Below, one piece after another: positions 44,888 through 55,300 of a stretch of 64,000 nucleotides of DNA. The position numbers were made by a program, and so were the translations under genes. Source of the DNA: Tetraselmis striata (taxonomy: Eukaryota > Chlorophyta > Chlorodendrophyceae > Chlorodendrales > Chlorodendraceae); contig VCJN01000374.1 of assembly GCA_006384855.1 (NCBI GenBank), positions 62,001-126,000 on the forward strand, written 5' to 3'. Positions within the stretch are counted from its first letter, which is position 1, and every line of letters begins with the position of its first letter. Below the pieces are notes generated by a model. It was not told the origin of the DNA and did not search any database. It was given only the letters and a program-made list of their open reading frames with translations.

Positions 44888-45682
44888 ATGATACTTTTGG
44901 TGCTGGTACCCGTACACCAGACGGCGCTCGCTTGGTTTCTTGTTCCGGTGGCAGCAACTCTAGGCGTTCCCCCGCGGTCTCCACCCCCTCCGAGTCGGCA
45001 GGTCACAGCCAGCCAGCGCAGCCAACCATTGCTCACCACCGGCCCTTGGTCGTCACTCCGATGCCCCCATTGCCCTCGAGCCCTCCTCCCGAGACCCCGC
45101 CATCCCCGGTGCCGCTATCACCGGGTGCTGGGCCGAGCCAGCCTGCGACCCTCCATTGCGTCGGGTGTGCTCAACCCTATATATCCACGCGTGAATGATT
45201 TGCGGGCGCATATGACCTCCTCGCCGGCATGTTTAGCCGCCCGCCCGGCCGACGGATGTCCAGTTCGTGACGCAGATCGGCATTTGATGTCGGCGTGCCA
45301 GCGCTGCAGCTTGTGGTTCCATGCTTTCGGTCTTTGTCGGCACCTTCGGTCATGTGCGGTGGGCGCTGCCCAGCCGGCTTCCGTCCTTCTCCCTCGCTCC
45401 GGGGGTGGGCCACATACCGCGGCGGGTTTAGGCGATATGCCCCCGGCTGCTCGCTGGTGTTTAGATCGTGGTGCCCGCGGCGGCGCCTCGCAACTTGATT
45501 TCTTTGAGTCGACTCTCCTGTCCTTCCGGTCAGCTACTTGCGCTAATGGATGCCCTAAGTCCGTGGTTGCCCTGGTCAAATCCCACCACGACGCCGCCCT
45601 TACCTACGCTCTCTCGTTCAAGGGCCGCGCGAGCCAATATGAGGCTGCCCATGCTGCGTGGAGTGCCGGTTCTTCAGGTTGA
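44888..45682 (+). pseudogene. Family B N-terminal part with two zinc fingers
   Basis: Frame 44746-45198 gives the Ser/Pro-rich leader and the first half of finger 1 (LHCVGCAQPYISTR). A frame change near 45190 continues it as VNDLRAHMTSSPAC. Finger 2 follows at about 45295-45360: CQRCSLWFHAFGLCRHLRSC, a C-x2-C-x12-H-x3-C finger. Paired N-terminal fingers of this kind bind target DNA in R2/NeSL-type LINEs. Frame loss near 45680 ends the segment. Confidence 0.6.
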
Positions 45683-45943
45683 TATTGCGGCCCATGGCTG
45701 ACTCCCCGCCGGGGTCTTTACCCCCCGGCCCGGTGGCGGACTACCGCGAAAACCGTCTGTCGCATTGGGAGCGTGGTGACCTAGACACGTTGTTCGCTCT
45801 CGCGCGTACGCATGCATATGTTCGGGCTACTCCTCATGATTCCGTGGCTCCGGCGTCGGCCAATAGTGGGGACCCACCGCCGGTTACCAAACGCCAAGCT
45901 GCTCGGGCCTCGGCCTTGGCTGCGGTGGGCGAGTAACGCCGCG

Positions 45944-47470
45944 CAGCTGCCGCCCTTCACTCAGTCCCGCTCGCGCCCGCTGGCCCGCGGCTTCACGACG
46001 AGCTCCTCCGGTTGCATCCCCAAACCCCGGACCATGTTTCTTGCGCGCTCCCGCCCGGATCCATTCATGTTGCACCGCCTCACTTTCCTCGAGGCTTCGG
46101 TGGACGTTTGCGAGGTGTTGTCCAGCAGCCCCAATGGTTCTGCCCCATTCCTCGATGGCATCCGCTTTGAGGCTCTCCGTGCCCTCTGCTCGCGCTCCCA
46201 CCTCCGTGGCATAGCTGAGGCCATCGCGAATTTGGAGGTCCCTTCTGGCGTCGCCCATTTCCTTTCCTCTGCTACCTTGGTTCCCCTAGATAAGCTCACG
46301 CCGGCGGAGCGCAATGCGTTGGAACTTAGTGCAGGAGACATGAAGGGGTCCGTTCGGCCCATTGGCATCGGCGGCGTGCTCGTCCGGTAGGCTATGCGCG
46401 TCCTCTTGCGCGCTCATGGCGAGCCCATCGCCCAATGGCTTGCCGCCCGCGGCCAATTCGGTTTTGGCGTTAAGGGTGGCGTGGAATTAGTTCAATTTCT
46501 TGTGCAATCTCTTAGACTCGGATCCATCCCTCGTCTTGGTGCAGCCAGACGCCGAAAACGCGTTCAATTCTTTCTACCGTTCCGAAATGTTCCGCACACT
46601 ACTCGAGGCCCCGGTTTGGCAGTCTGTTGCGATCGGCGATCATGCGTTATGGTCAAGAGTCCAATCTGTACGTTTTCGACGGCTCCCAACTCGGTTTCTC
46701 TCTCCGGATTCCAAGCCGTCGAGGGGTCCGCCAGGGTTGCGTCCTCGGCTCCGTCATGTTCGCAGCCGTCGCTGCCCGAGTGTATGCTCGCATCGCCGCG
46801 GCTGCCCCCAGTCTCTCAGTGTTGGCAGCCTTCTCTGACGACGCCAACCTCGTCGGCACTTGTGACGGACTTGCGCTTGCTACGTGGGTGGCCCCGTCCG
46901 CTTTTGCCGCCGTTCGGTTAAGCGTCAACAGTCGCAAACGACATGAGTATTGTCGGCTTGACTTTTCATCCCCGTTCGGCGCCCTTCCTTTTGGGCATTT
47001 CTTGCATGGTGTTGCAGCCTCCTCGTCCGGAATCAAGGTGCTTGGTGTTCCTGTGGGCTCGGCCACTTTCGCCCGGGACCTGTTGGACAAAAAGGTCGAA
47101 AATTTTCACCAATTTGGCTCCCGGCTTATCGGTTTGGCCGACCACTTCCACTCCCACATTGCTACTCGTTTGCTGCAAGTTTGCGGCCGTCGTTTCGGCC
47201 ACCACCTCCGCTCCACGCCTCGGGGCTTGGGTCGCTCTGAGGGGGTATGGCGACACTAATACGTCCTTCTTTGAAGATACAGACGCCGCCGCGTTTTCAA
47301 CGCTCGCCGGCATTTCGGGTGTTTGCCCCGACCTCTTGGATACACCCTTGCTGCGCACGCAGCTCTCCCTCCTGGTCCAATTTGGGGGCCTCGGCATCGG
47401 CGATAATGTGGTTATCGCAGATGCCTCCCACATCGGCGCTGCCGCCCTTGTGGTTGGCCAAGCTGTGACT
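45944..47470 (+). pseudogene. Family B reverse transcriptase and thumb
   Basis: The pieces are 45960-46390 (finger region, ending RPIGIGGVLVR before TAG), then ARGQFGFGVKGGVELVQFLV, then 46500-46625 with VQPDAENAFNSFY (motif A with catalytic Asp), then 46627-47259 with RRGVRQGCVLGSVMFA (motif B) and AFSDDANLVG (motif C, SDD). Lastly, near 47370-47440, comes LLVQFGGLGIGDN (thumb). Each catalytic Asp is present, but the frame is broken between motifs, so no enzyme can be made from this copy. Confidence 0.7.
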
Positions 47471-48216
47471 TTTGTTGATGTTGGGCTTTTTGGGTATGGT
47501 GGTATCTGCGAGAACACGGTTGCTGTCGATACCACCATTGCCCCTATCCTCGGCGTGTCAAGCTCGGATCCAACGACTGCATTGCGGGCTGCAGAGCGCC
47601 ACAAAATCCAAAAGTATGGCAAAGGTGTCCGAAACGCCGCCGGCATGTTTCGCTTTGTTCGTTTTCCCCGCTTCCGAGTTGGGCTTGTTGGTCCCGCACG
47701 CTGAGGCCTTCTTGACGGAGCTCGCGAAAGCTAGCCACACACACACTAGCCAAAAAATCGGCCAGCTCTTGTCTGCGTGGCACCGCAGTTTCTCCTTGCT
47801 CATCAACATGGCACATGCAGACAACGTTCTTGCTTGGCGGGGTCGCGGCGGCGCGCGCGGCACGTGATGGTCCTGCGCCGGCGTCGTGTCGCTCGTCGGC
47901 ATGTGTTGCTATGACCCGGGTCATTGGCTGCAAGCGCACTTGCCGCGGCTGGTGGCCTACCCCGGGGCGGTGGTCCCCATTGGTTTCATGTTCCCCTTTC
48001 GGTCTTTCTGGTCGTTCCTTGGCTTCAATGCTTCCCTTAACCCTTTGGTTCGTGGCAGCTTGGCGATTTCGTGGTTCCCTTGGCTCTTCCTTGGTTCTTG
48101 GCTCCCTGGCCTCCTGCTCGACCTTGGTTTTAGGCTTCTGTCTCTCTTTTGCTGGCAACCTTTCATAGTTGCTTATAGTTCTGTTTGTAGTGCGCATATG
48201 TTAACGCCCTGATGTA
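47471..48216 (+). pseudogene. Family B endonuclease remnant and 3' end
   Basis: From VDVGLFGYGGICENTVAVDT onwards it matches the intact domain at 27167-27850, but the preceding knuckle and the Arg-Pro-Ala of the RPAD signature are absent: the sequence passes directly from the thumb (ALVVGQAVTF) into the nuclease. A frame change near 47665 follows. Confidence 0.7.
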
Positions 48217-48236
48217 AAAAATCCTTTCTTACTAGA

Positions 48237-48474
48237 TACATGAGCTAGCTGCAAAAGGCGATCAGGAAATATCATGCATGATATGAAAAATCCAGCAGGT
48301 ACTGGCACTTGTCACATCCCGTACGTGTATGTACATACTACAGCATACTACCAGCAGCAACGAGGATTGATAGCAGTAGCAGTTCCAGCGCGGAGTTTCT
48401 GTAGAGGACCTTTCCGATATTGTCCTTTTCTGGTGATTTTCTGATAGCGACTATCGCCTTCTGTAGCTCATGTA
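48237..48474. mobile_element. MITE-like element (238 bp) with imperfect inverted ends
   Basis: The left end TACATGAGCTAGCTGCAAAA and GGCGATCAGGAAAT faces a right end that reads, reversed, TACATGAGCTACAGAAGGCG, AT, an AGTCGCTATC insert and AGAAAATCACC. The inside is non-coding. The same ends occur singly elsewhere (4763, 38422, 43672, 49232). It begins 20 bases after the 3' end of family B copy 5. Confidence 0.55.
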
Positions 48475-50344
48475 ATTATATTGATAGCAGCAGCAGGTCG
48501 CTCGTGGACGATAATGAGTAGACTACTCCATCCTGCCCGTACCCGTATTGGTTTGAATTGTATTATTCCGCCTGTAAATGTACAGGTATGTGGTACGACG
48601 AGTAGCGACTATATGTACGCGTCGGGGACAGGCGGTACAGTACCTGTATCCGGTTTACATTTGGAAATACCGCGACGTGCTCCGTATCCATAGCGTCGGA
48701 CGAGTACTCCGTGTGACGATGGACTGACGAGGCGATGAGATTAGCGATGTATTGATGACTGAATGAGGACTCGCGGTCGAGATTGTGGACTGACCGTATG
48801 AAACGTGCGCGGAGCGCCGGAATGTTCCTGCTGCAAGCGTGTTATTACCCCCACGTAATCCTGAAGCTGCTCTGCCGAAACGAACTCAGAACGCGGAAGG
48901 GATAGCTCATGCCTGGACTCTGATGCACCGGCAAGGCAAATACTGGTACTAAAACTCTGCGCAGTCCTTGTACAGTACTGCCTCGCCTGTAGAGGTAACA
49001 GAATATATTTTTCCCCGCCCCCCGGGGCAGGACTGGCAGTGAAACCAGGGTAACCAACCCCTGGTGAAACCCTTGCAGCGTCTCCACGATGACGGCCGTT
49101 TAAGCAGCACCTTTAGCGACATAGTTACGGAAAGCCCATGTGAGGACTACTACAGGGCGCGGTAGCTGTTTTTCCAACGGACCCGGGAGGACAGGACACA
49201 ATTGTACTGTCACAATTGAAATAACCCTTGGTTTCCTGATCGCCTTTTGCAGCTACCCGTCATGTAAATGATACAAATAACCTTCGCAGCGTTAGCTGGT
49301 ACAAGTATGAACAACGGACCCACGCCAGACCCCCAGAACGCGCTCTCGTACCAGGTAACACGCTCAGCTTTCCACTTTTTTTTATCTACTATTATTTCTA
49401 CTCAGTGAAGGGCATGTAAGGGTACCGTATCTTATCCACAACGAATGCGGACGCCCCCCCGCCCCCATGGCCCCGCCGTCATACACAGCATCAAAGGTAC
49501 TGGTAGCTGTAGGGATATGGGATCTTTCTTTCCGATTTTCCGGTCGGGGTTCTGATGACTGAAGGTACCAGTGGTTACGCAAGTCCGAAAAGTCGCCTAC
49601 CTAGAATAGTAGTCGCTGGCGCAAAATTGCTCCTACATCAGGAGCAATGCTCCCTACCCGGCGCGAACGGCGCGCGCGCTGATGTAAGCTCGAACGAGCA
49701 CAGGTACCCGTAATCCTCACCACAAATCGTATCTGCTGCTCGAATCTTCTATTAATCTTCTATTAACAACATCGTGTAAGAACAACATCGTGTATTCGCG
49801 CCGGCGGTTGTGTTTAGTCGCTACCGCCGGGGCTCTCGAGCAAATAATCCGTCGTGTATCGGTTTTTCATTTCCGCCCGGGGACAGGACTGACAACGTGG
49901 CACTTGCTATAGAAAAACCCTTTGCTGGCGGTCTTTTTAGAATACCCGTACGGTCAATCGAATTGCCCGCCTCTCGTCCTCGCGCTCTGCTTAATCGGCG
50001 CCAAATATTTTACTGAAACAGGGACGACGGTACAGGTACCCTATCCCACCAGCTACATCAATCGCCAGCTCCGAAACGTCGCCGACGGTACCCATACCCG
50101 TACTAGTCGCTGCTGCTCAATTCCTGACGCTCGCGTACAGCAATTGAGCAGTAACCGTAAGATTAGATGGAGCAGCAGAGCAGTAGCAGACTCGCCAACA
50201 GTGAAGCAGCGCGCGAGTAAGGGTAGATAAACCATATACGAGACACGGTCGTCGCTCGGCACTGGTACGGTTTGTACCCCAAATGGGCCGAAGAAAAGCA
50301 TGACGTGTATCATCACGATGTTGCTGACACGGCGCGAAAAGGGG
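48475..50344. other. Region without a recognised gene
   Basis: A MITE-like end lies at 49232-49266 (GATCGCCTTTTGCAGCTACC...CATGTA). Many short GGTAC/GTACC words are present. No open frame has a recognisable product. Confidence 0.4.
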
Positions 50345-50737
50345 CATTTCAAACTACATGCAATCGAGTCTGGTTTTGCCAAAAAATGTGCTGAAGGAGC
50401 GCCATTTTATTGCAAGGAAGATTCACCCCCGGGGGGGGGGGGGGGGGGGGAGGTCGGAGGAGGAGCCTGCATGGCGGAAACGAAAAACGGGAGAGCGGTG
50501 CTGCGAGGCAACGAGCTGGATGATGGCAGGCGAGCTACTGATGGCTGTTTGGGAGCGCAGGGCTCGCGGGCGATGGGGGAGCCCGTGACGAAACCTGATG
50601 GTACCGGTTAAACGCACCACTAGACCGTATCGTACAGGTCGCACTAGGACATTTAAATTGTTGGGAAACCCCATAAACAAGTTTAGATCACTTCAAAGAT
50701 GCAATCCAGTCTGGTTTTGCCAGTTGCACACGGTTTG
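50345..50737. repeat. Repeat with AGTCTGGTTTTGCC, and target site of the Gypsy element
   Basis: TTCAAA followed by (C)(G)AGTCTGGTTTTGCC occurs here twice (50348-50386, 50692-50723) and once at 63849-63885. A poly-G run of 20 (50431-50450) lies between. The Gypsy insertion site GTTTG is at 50733-50737. Confidence 0.5.
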
Positions 50738-51149
50738 TGTTATACTCCATTTCCCTATAGCCATAATGTTCTGCTATACTAGCAGGTATAACCCCCGCAA
50801 AGGTAGTACGACTACGCATCCGCGGAGTCGCTGTACATATTAGTATTGCGGGCGTAAATACTAGTAGTATAAGGCCGAAGACTGTTCTGGAATTCTCTAG
50901 AGTTCTCTGACTCAAGCCTTACGTGGCTAACACAGCACGGGTATCCCATGACACCCGGCTAACATAGCACAGGTATGACTATGACCTCGGCGGGTATAAA
51001 TACCGCCTCGGACTAGTCTACTAGGCAGAATTCAGAGACAGAACTATAACCCAGGAACCCCTGTAACCAGAAGAGATTGGCCATACTTTCTAAATCCTTC
51101 CGCTGCATCCTAAAGGGCCTAAAGAACAGGCTTAAGCTAGAGCCTAACA
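50738..51149 (+). repeat. Gypsy 5' LTR
   Basis: It begins TGTTATACTCC and ends CTAACA. A TATA box TATAAATA lies at 50995-51002 (257 bases in), placing transcription start and the R region in the last 130 bases. Confidence 0.95.
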
Positions 51150-51151
51150 CT

Positions 51152-51163
51152 TGGTTTCGGAGC
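51152..51163 (+). promoter_or_regulatory. Gypsy primer-binding site
   Basis: TGGTTTCGGAGC starts two bases after the LTR, the usual place, and would pair with a tRNA ending GCTCCGAAACCA. It differs at two of twelve positions from the initiator-Met site of plant elements. The actual primer tRNA is not identified. Confidence 0.6.
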
Positions 51164-51188
51164 TTAGACAGCGGTAAGCGACGTAAAG

Positions 51189-52349
51189 ATGGCTACACCA
51201 GGAGAGACGCCACCTGAGGACAGCGGAAGCTTTCCGGTAGCGGCCACTACCGGCGAAGCACAGCCGATTCCGCTCGAAGGAGGTCAAGAGGGCACGCAAC
51301 CGACCCTCGTAACTATGATGAGCATGCTTCAACGACTAGCCGACCGAGTCGAGACTATGTCGACGGAGCAAGCGAAGATGCAAGATGTAGCGCAAGCTAC
51401 AACGGCGGCAACGGCGGAGATTCGCCGCTTGGACGAGTACGTGCGACAAGGCTTCAGTCATTTCGACGACCGAGTGAACCGGAGCCGAGTTGTAGAGCAG
51501 CAGATGCGAGACCAGCTTCGTTCTGCCCGGACCAGCGACATGCCTGGGCTCATGCCGAGCGATGTGAAACCAGCGAAGATCGAGAAGCTATCGACTACGA
51601 ATATCGACGAGCTACGGAACTGGTTTCGTCATGCACGGGGTTACCTGAAATATCACAATGTAAACCCGGAGGAACCTCGTAGCGTGTACTGGGCATCTGG
51701 CTATTTTCACGGACCCGTATCCAAGTGGTGGTACGCGCAAGTGGCGAGTACGCACGACGAAATTGGCGGCGGTTTTACCGGTATTACGCACATGGAGGCG
51801 GCACTAATCACCGAATTCTGTGGACGTACACCGGCGAAGCAAGCTCGTATCAATCTGGATCGCGCGACACAGCGGACTACAGTACAGAAGTACGCGAATT
51901 ATTTCCGCGAGCAACTACTGGAGTTACCACATCGCCACGAGGAAGATAATGTACATGACTTCCAGCGCGGACTGAAACCCCATATTCGAAAGGAGGTTGC
52001 CCTGAAAAACCCTAAGACCCTGGCAGAAGCTGTACAGGCAGCTCTGGCTGTTGAAGCTGCGGAGCGGGAGACAGATGTGCACCGCGAGATCCGTCGCGAG
52101 CGCCTAAACATCATGGACGACGATGGCGACGACGACGAGCAGTACTACAGCAGTGCTGAGGGTGAGGCTACAGAACAAGAAGACGACCTGTTGATGGCGC
52201 GGCGATTGACCGAGGAGGAGTTTGAGAGATTTAAGAAGGAAGGTCGCTGCTTTATCTGCAGGGCGAAAGGTCATGTTGCGTCCGCGTGCCCGAGCAAGAA
52301 GAAGAAGATTTCTGAATATCGACCCAGAAAGACCCGGCCGGGAAACTAA
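51189..52349 (+). CDS. gag: Gypsy Gag with zinc knuckle
   Basis: The product of 386 residues forms the virus-like particle. Residues 50-110 are helical and Gln/Glu-rich (probable coiled coil). The centre (residues 135-270) follows the retrotransposon-gag pattern, with LRNWFRHARGYLKYHNV and YFREQLLELPHRHEEDNVHD. The end has a CCHC zinc knuckle, C354-x2-C357-x4-H362-x4-C367, followed by lysines, for RNA binding. The stop TAA directly follows the slippery heptamer, so most ribosomes end here and make Gag. The ATG at 51189 is the first after the primer-binding site in this frame. Confidence 0.9.
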   Translation: MATPGETPPEDSGSFPVAATTGEAQPIPLEGGQEGTQPTLVTMMSMLQRLADRVETMSTEQAKMQDVAQATTAATAEIRRLDEYVRQGFSHFDDRVNRSRVVEQQMRDQLRSARTSDMPGLMPSDVKPAKIEKLSTTNIDELRNWFRHARGYLKYHNVNPEEPRSVYWASGYFHGPVSKWWYAQVASTHDEIGGGFTGITHMEAALITEFCGRTPAKQARINLDRATQRTTVQKYANYFREQLLELPHRHEEDNVHDFQRGLKPHIRKEVALKNPKTLAEAVQAALAVEAAERETDVHREIRRERLNIMDDDGDDDEQYYSSAEGEATEQEDDLLMARRLTEEEFERFKKEGRCFICRAKGHVASACPSKKKKISEYRPRKTRPGN

Positions 52350-52379
52350 GACGTGAGTCGGCCGCGCGCGGCGCGCGAC
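52340..52379 (+). promoter_or_regulatory. Programmed -1 frameshift signal between gag and pol
   Basis: The heptamer G-GGA-AAC (52340-52346) is in the zero frame of gag and is followed at once by TAA. After ten bases comes a GC-rich hairpin (52357-52379): GTCG, a two-base bulge, CGCGC, loop GCG, GCGCG, CGAC. The -1 frame is open from 52316 to 55696. GGGAAAC is a known retroviral slippery site. Confidence 0.85.
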
Positions 52380-55300
52380 AGGGTGAAGGACTGTCCCCTA
52401 AAACGGCTCGCGAGACTACAGAAGTACAGCCCTCGTATCCTCGAACGACACTGAGGCCTGATTTCCTCCATAAGGATTTCAGCGACTGGATGGTACATCG
52501 CGAATTATTTCACGAGTACACGAAGAAATACGGACCCTGCGACCTGGACGGAGCTTGCGATAATGACGGCCTGAATTCTCAAGTTTCTGGTAGTTTTTGC
52601 TGTCCGACGCGCCCATTTCAGGAACAGGATCTCGGAGAATATCGGCGTATTTGGCTAAATGCCCCGTATGACCGAATTGAAGAATTTTTGGGCCACTACC
52701 TTCGACAGAAGTTATTGCATCCGCATCTACGAGCAATTATTGTGGTCCCAAAATGGTCGCGTAAGCCGTGGTTTCGACTACTTAGAAATTTTCGTCTGGT
52801 GGATGAGTTGCCAGCGGAGACTTCTGTGTTTACGTGCCCAACGAACGATGGCATAGAAGGTGCGAGACAAGATGTTGGCCCCACTCGATGGGCGACACAG
52901 ATCTACGCTGACGATGGCGCCGGCGTACGGTTTCTACCGCAGCACCTGAGAACCCCACCGAAGCCTGAGTGGACGCACTCGAAGGTTCTAGTAACCGATG
53001 GAAGACGAGTGCTTCTGACTGTAGAAGACAGCGGACTGATTTGGTTTCCAGAAGGCAAGCGCGGCGACACGGACGCGACGCCGGAGACAACAGCAGTACG
53101 ACGATTACTCGAGCAAACTGGGTACCGGGTACAGGAGAGCAATCTACGGTACCTCGGCACTCAGCGGGCGGGAGACAACCGGTGTCCTGTATACCTGTAT
53201 CGCGCTCGTCGTAATACTGTACCTACGAAGCCCCCTTTGAACCGTGCACTATGGACAACCTGGAAGAAATTATTGGAGGCACGAAGTACGGGTTATCTGG
53301 AGACGGAGACAGTACGCTACCCACTACGGTACGAAAGCTTCGGCGAACAAATTGATGAATATGTCAACCGTAACGTCCGACTACCTGGCGAAGACTCCAC
53401 ATCGCGTTTGTGCAACGTATCTTCACCGAGTGGTACCCGACTGCTGACTATTACTGGCGAATTGCGAGGACGACACTGTAAAATACTGGTGGACTCTGGT
53501 GCAACCGAAAATTTTGCGAGTACCGAATGGGTGCAATTGCATCAGTGCCCTACAGTATCCGGAGGAAAACACCGTATAAAACTGGCGAACGGCAGTATGA
53601 GTACCAGTACCAAACGGCTGAGGAGCGAAGTACTTACCGTAGGAGCTTTCGACTATAAATTGGACGCTATAGTTACAGACCTGGAGAAATTCGACATTAT
53701 TCTCGGACAACCTTGGCTGGAAACAGTTAATCCTGACATCGACTGGACTGCTAAAATTATTAAACACCGGAAGACTGGACAACACATTGCTACAGCGGAA
53801 CAGTATACAGTACCTACGACGGTTTACCACCTGGACGCGGCTAAGATGGCGAAGGAACTGAGGAAGAGTCGCGGCGAGGAACTGTTTGCTGTTGCGGTAC
53901 GCGAGGTGTTCGATGCGGTAGCTGAGCTGCGCACGGACCAGTCGACCGAGTGGACCGAGGAGCTCAAGGAGTCCCTTATGGAGTTTGCAGACATCATCGC
54001 GGAGCCTACTGACCTGCCACCGGAGCGCGAGTTCGACTTTGAGATCAACCTGGAGAGTGATGAACCCCCCAAAGAACGAACGTACCGTATGTCACCAGCG
54101 GAGTTGCAAGAGGTACGGTCACAACTGGAGGAATTGTTGGCAAAAGGGTGGATTCGTCCGTCCAAGTCAAACTACGGCGCCCCGATTTTATTTGTACGTA
54201 AGAAAGACGGCACTCTGCGTATGTGTGTGGACTACCGTAAATTGAATGACCTTACGAAGAAAGACCGGACCCCGCTTCCTCGTATCGACGAATTATTGGA
54301 CTCATTGCATGGTGCGACTATTTTCAGTACTCTGGACCTGTACAAAGGCTACCATCAAGTACGAATTAAACCGGAAGACATCCACAAAACAGCGTTCCGG
54401 ACACACTATGGACTCTACGAGTACTGTGTGTTACCTTTCGGCTTGACAAACGCCCCAGCTGGATTCCAGACTATGATGAACCGTGTTTTGAGCCCATATC
54501 TCGGCAAATTCTGCGTGGTATACCTGGACGACGTGCTGATCTACAGCAAGACAGCTAAAGAGCATCTCGAGCACATCAGATTGGTGCTACGGGAGTTGCA
54601 ACGACATCACTTGCATATCAAGCTGTCGAAGTGTTCGTTCGGCGGTACTAGCGTGGAGTTTTTGGGCCATATCGTCGAAGCAGGACAGATCAAGATGGAC
54701 CCCCGGAAGGTGGAAGCAGTTCAACAGTGGCCCGTGCCGAAGACAGTAAAGGACGTACGAGGTTTTCTCGGCCTTGCTGGCTATTACCGCAAGTTCATCC
54801 ATAACTTCGCGGCTATTGCGGCGCCACTACATGACCTGACGAAGAATCAACCGGAGTTTGTGTGGACGCCTCGTGCTGATGCGGCGTTTCGTGCATTAAA
54901 GGACGCAATGGTACGAGCACCTGTACTGAGTATACCGGACACATCTGCGGACGCCCGTTACACATTGTATACAGATGCTTCTGGATTTGCAGTGGGAGCT
55001 GTGCTGCTGCAAGATCAAGGCTCAGGACTTCGACCTGTCGCGTACCATGCACGCAAGATGAACAAACACGAAGTTCACTACCCGGTACATGAGCAAGAGT
55101 TGTTAGCGGTTCGTGATGCACTCATCAAGTTCCGATGCTACCTTGATGGAGCGGCGGGCTTTACGGTCATCACCGACCATGACACACTACGGCACTTCTT
55201 TCGCCAACGCGATTTGTCGACGCGGCAAGTACGATGGCTGCAAGTGTTTGCGCCTTACCAACGACATATGGACATCGTCTACAAGCGAGGAGCTGCCAAT

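Larger units (their letters stand above)
44888..48216 (+). mobile_element. Family B LINE, longest copy (decayed, internally deleted)
   Basis: This copy shows the whole plan of family B: a Ser/Pro-rich leader, two N-terminal zinc fingers, the reverse transcriptase, the thumb, the restriction-like endonuclease and the 3' untranslated region ending CGCCCTGATGTAAAA. Frame changes occur at least five times and one TAG lies in frame at 46388-46390. The C-C-H-C knuckle and the first part of the endonuclease are missing, by a deletion near 47470. The 5' end is uncertain; the preceding 150 bases are rich in GGTACC-type words. Confidence 0.8.
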
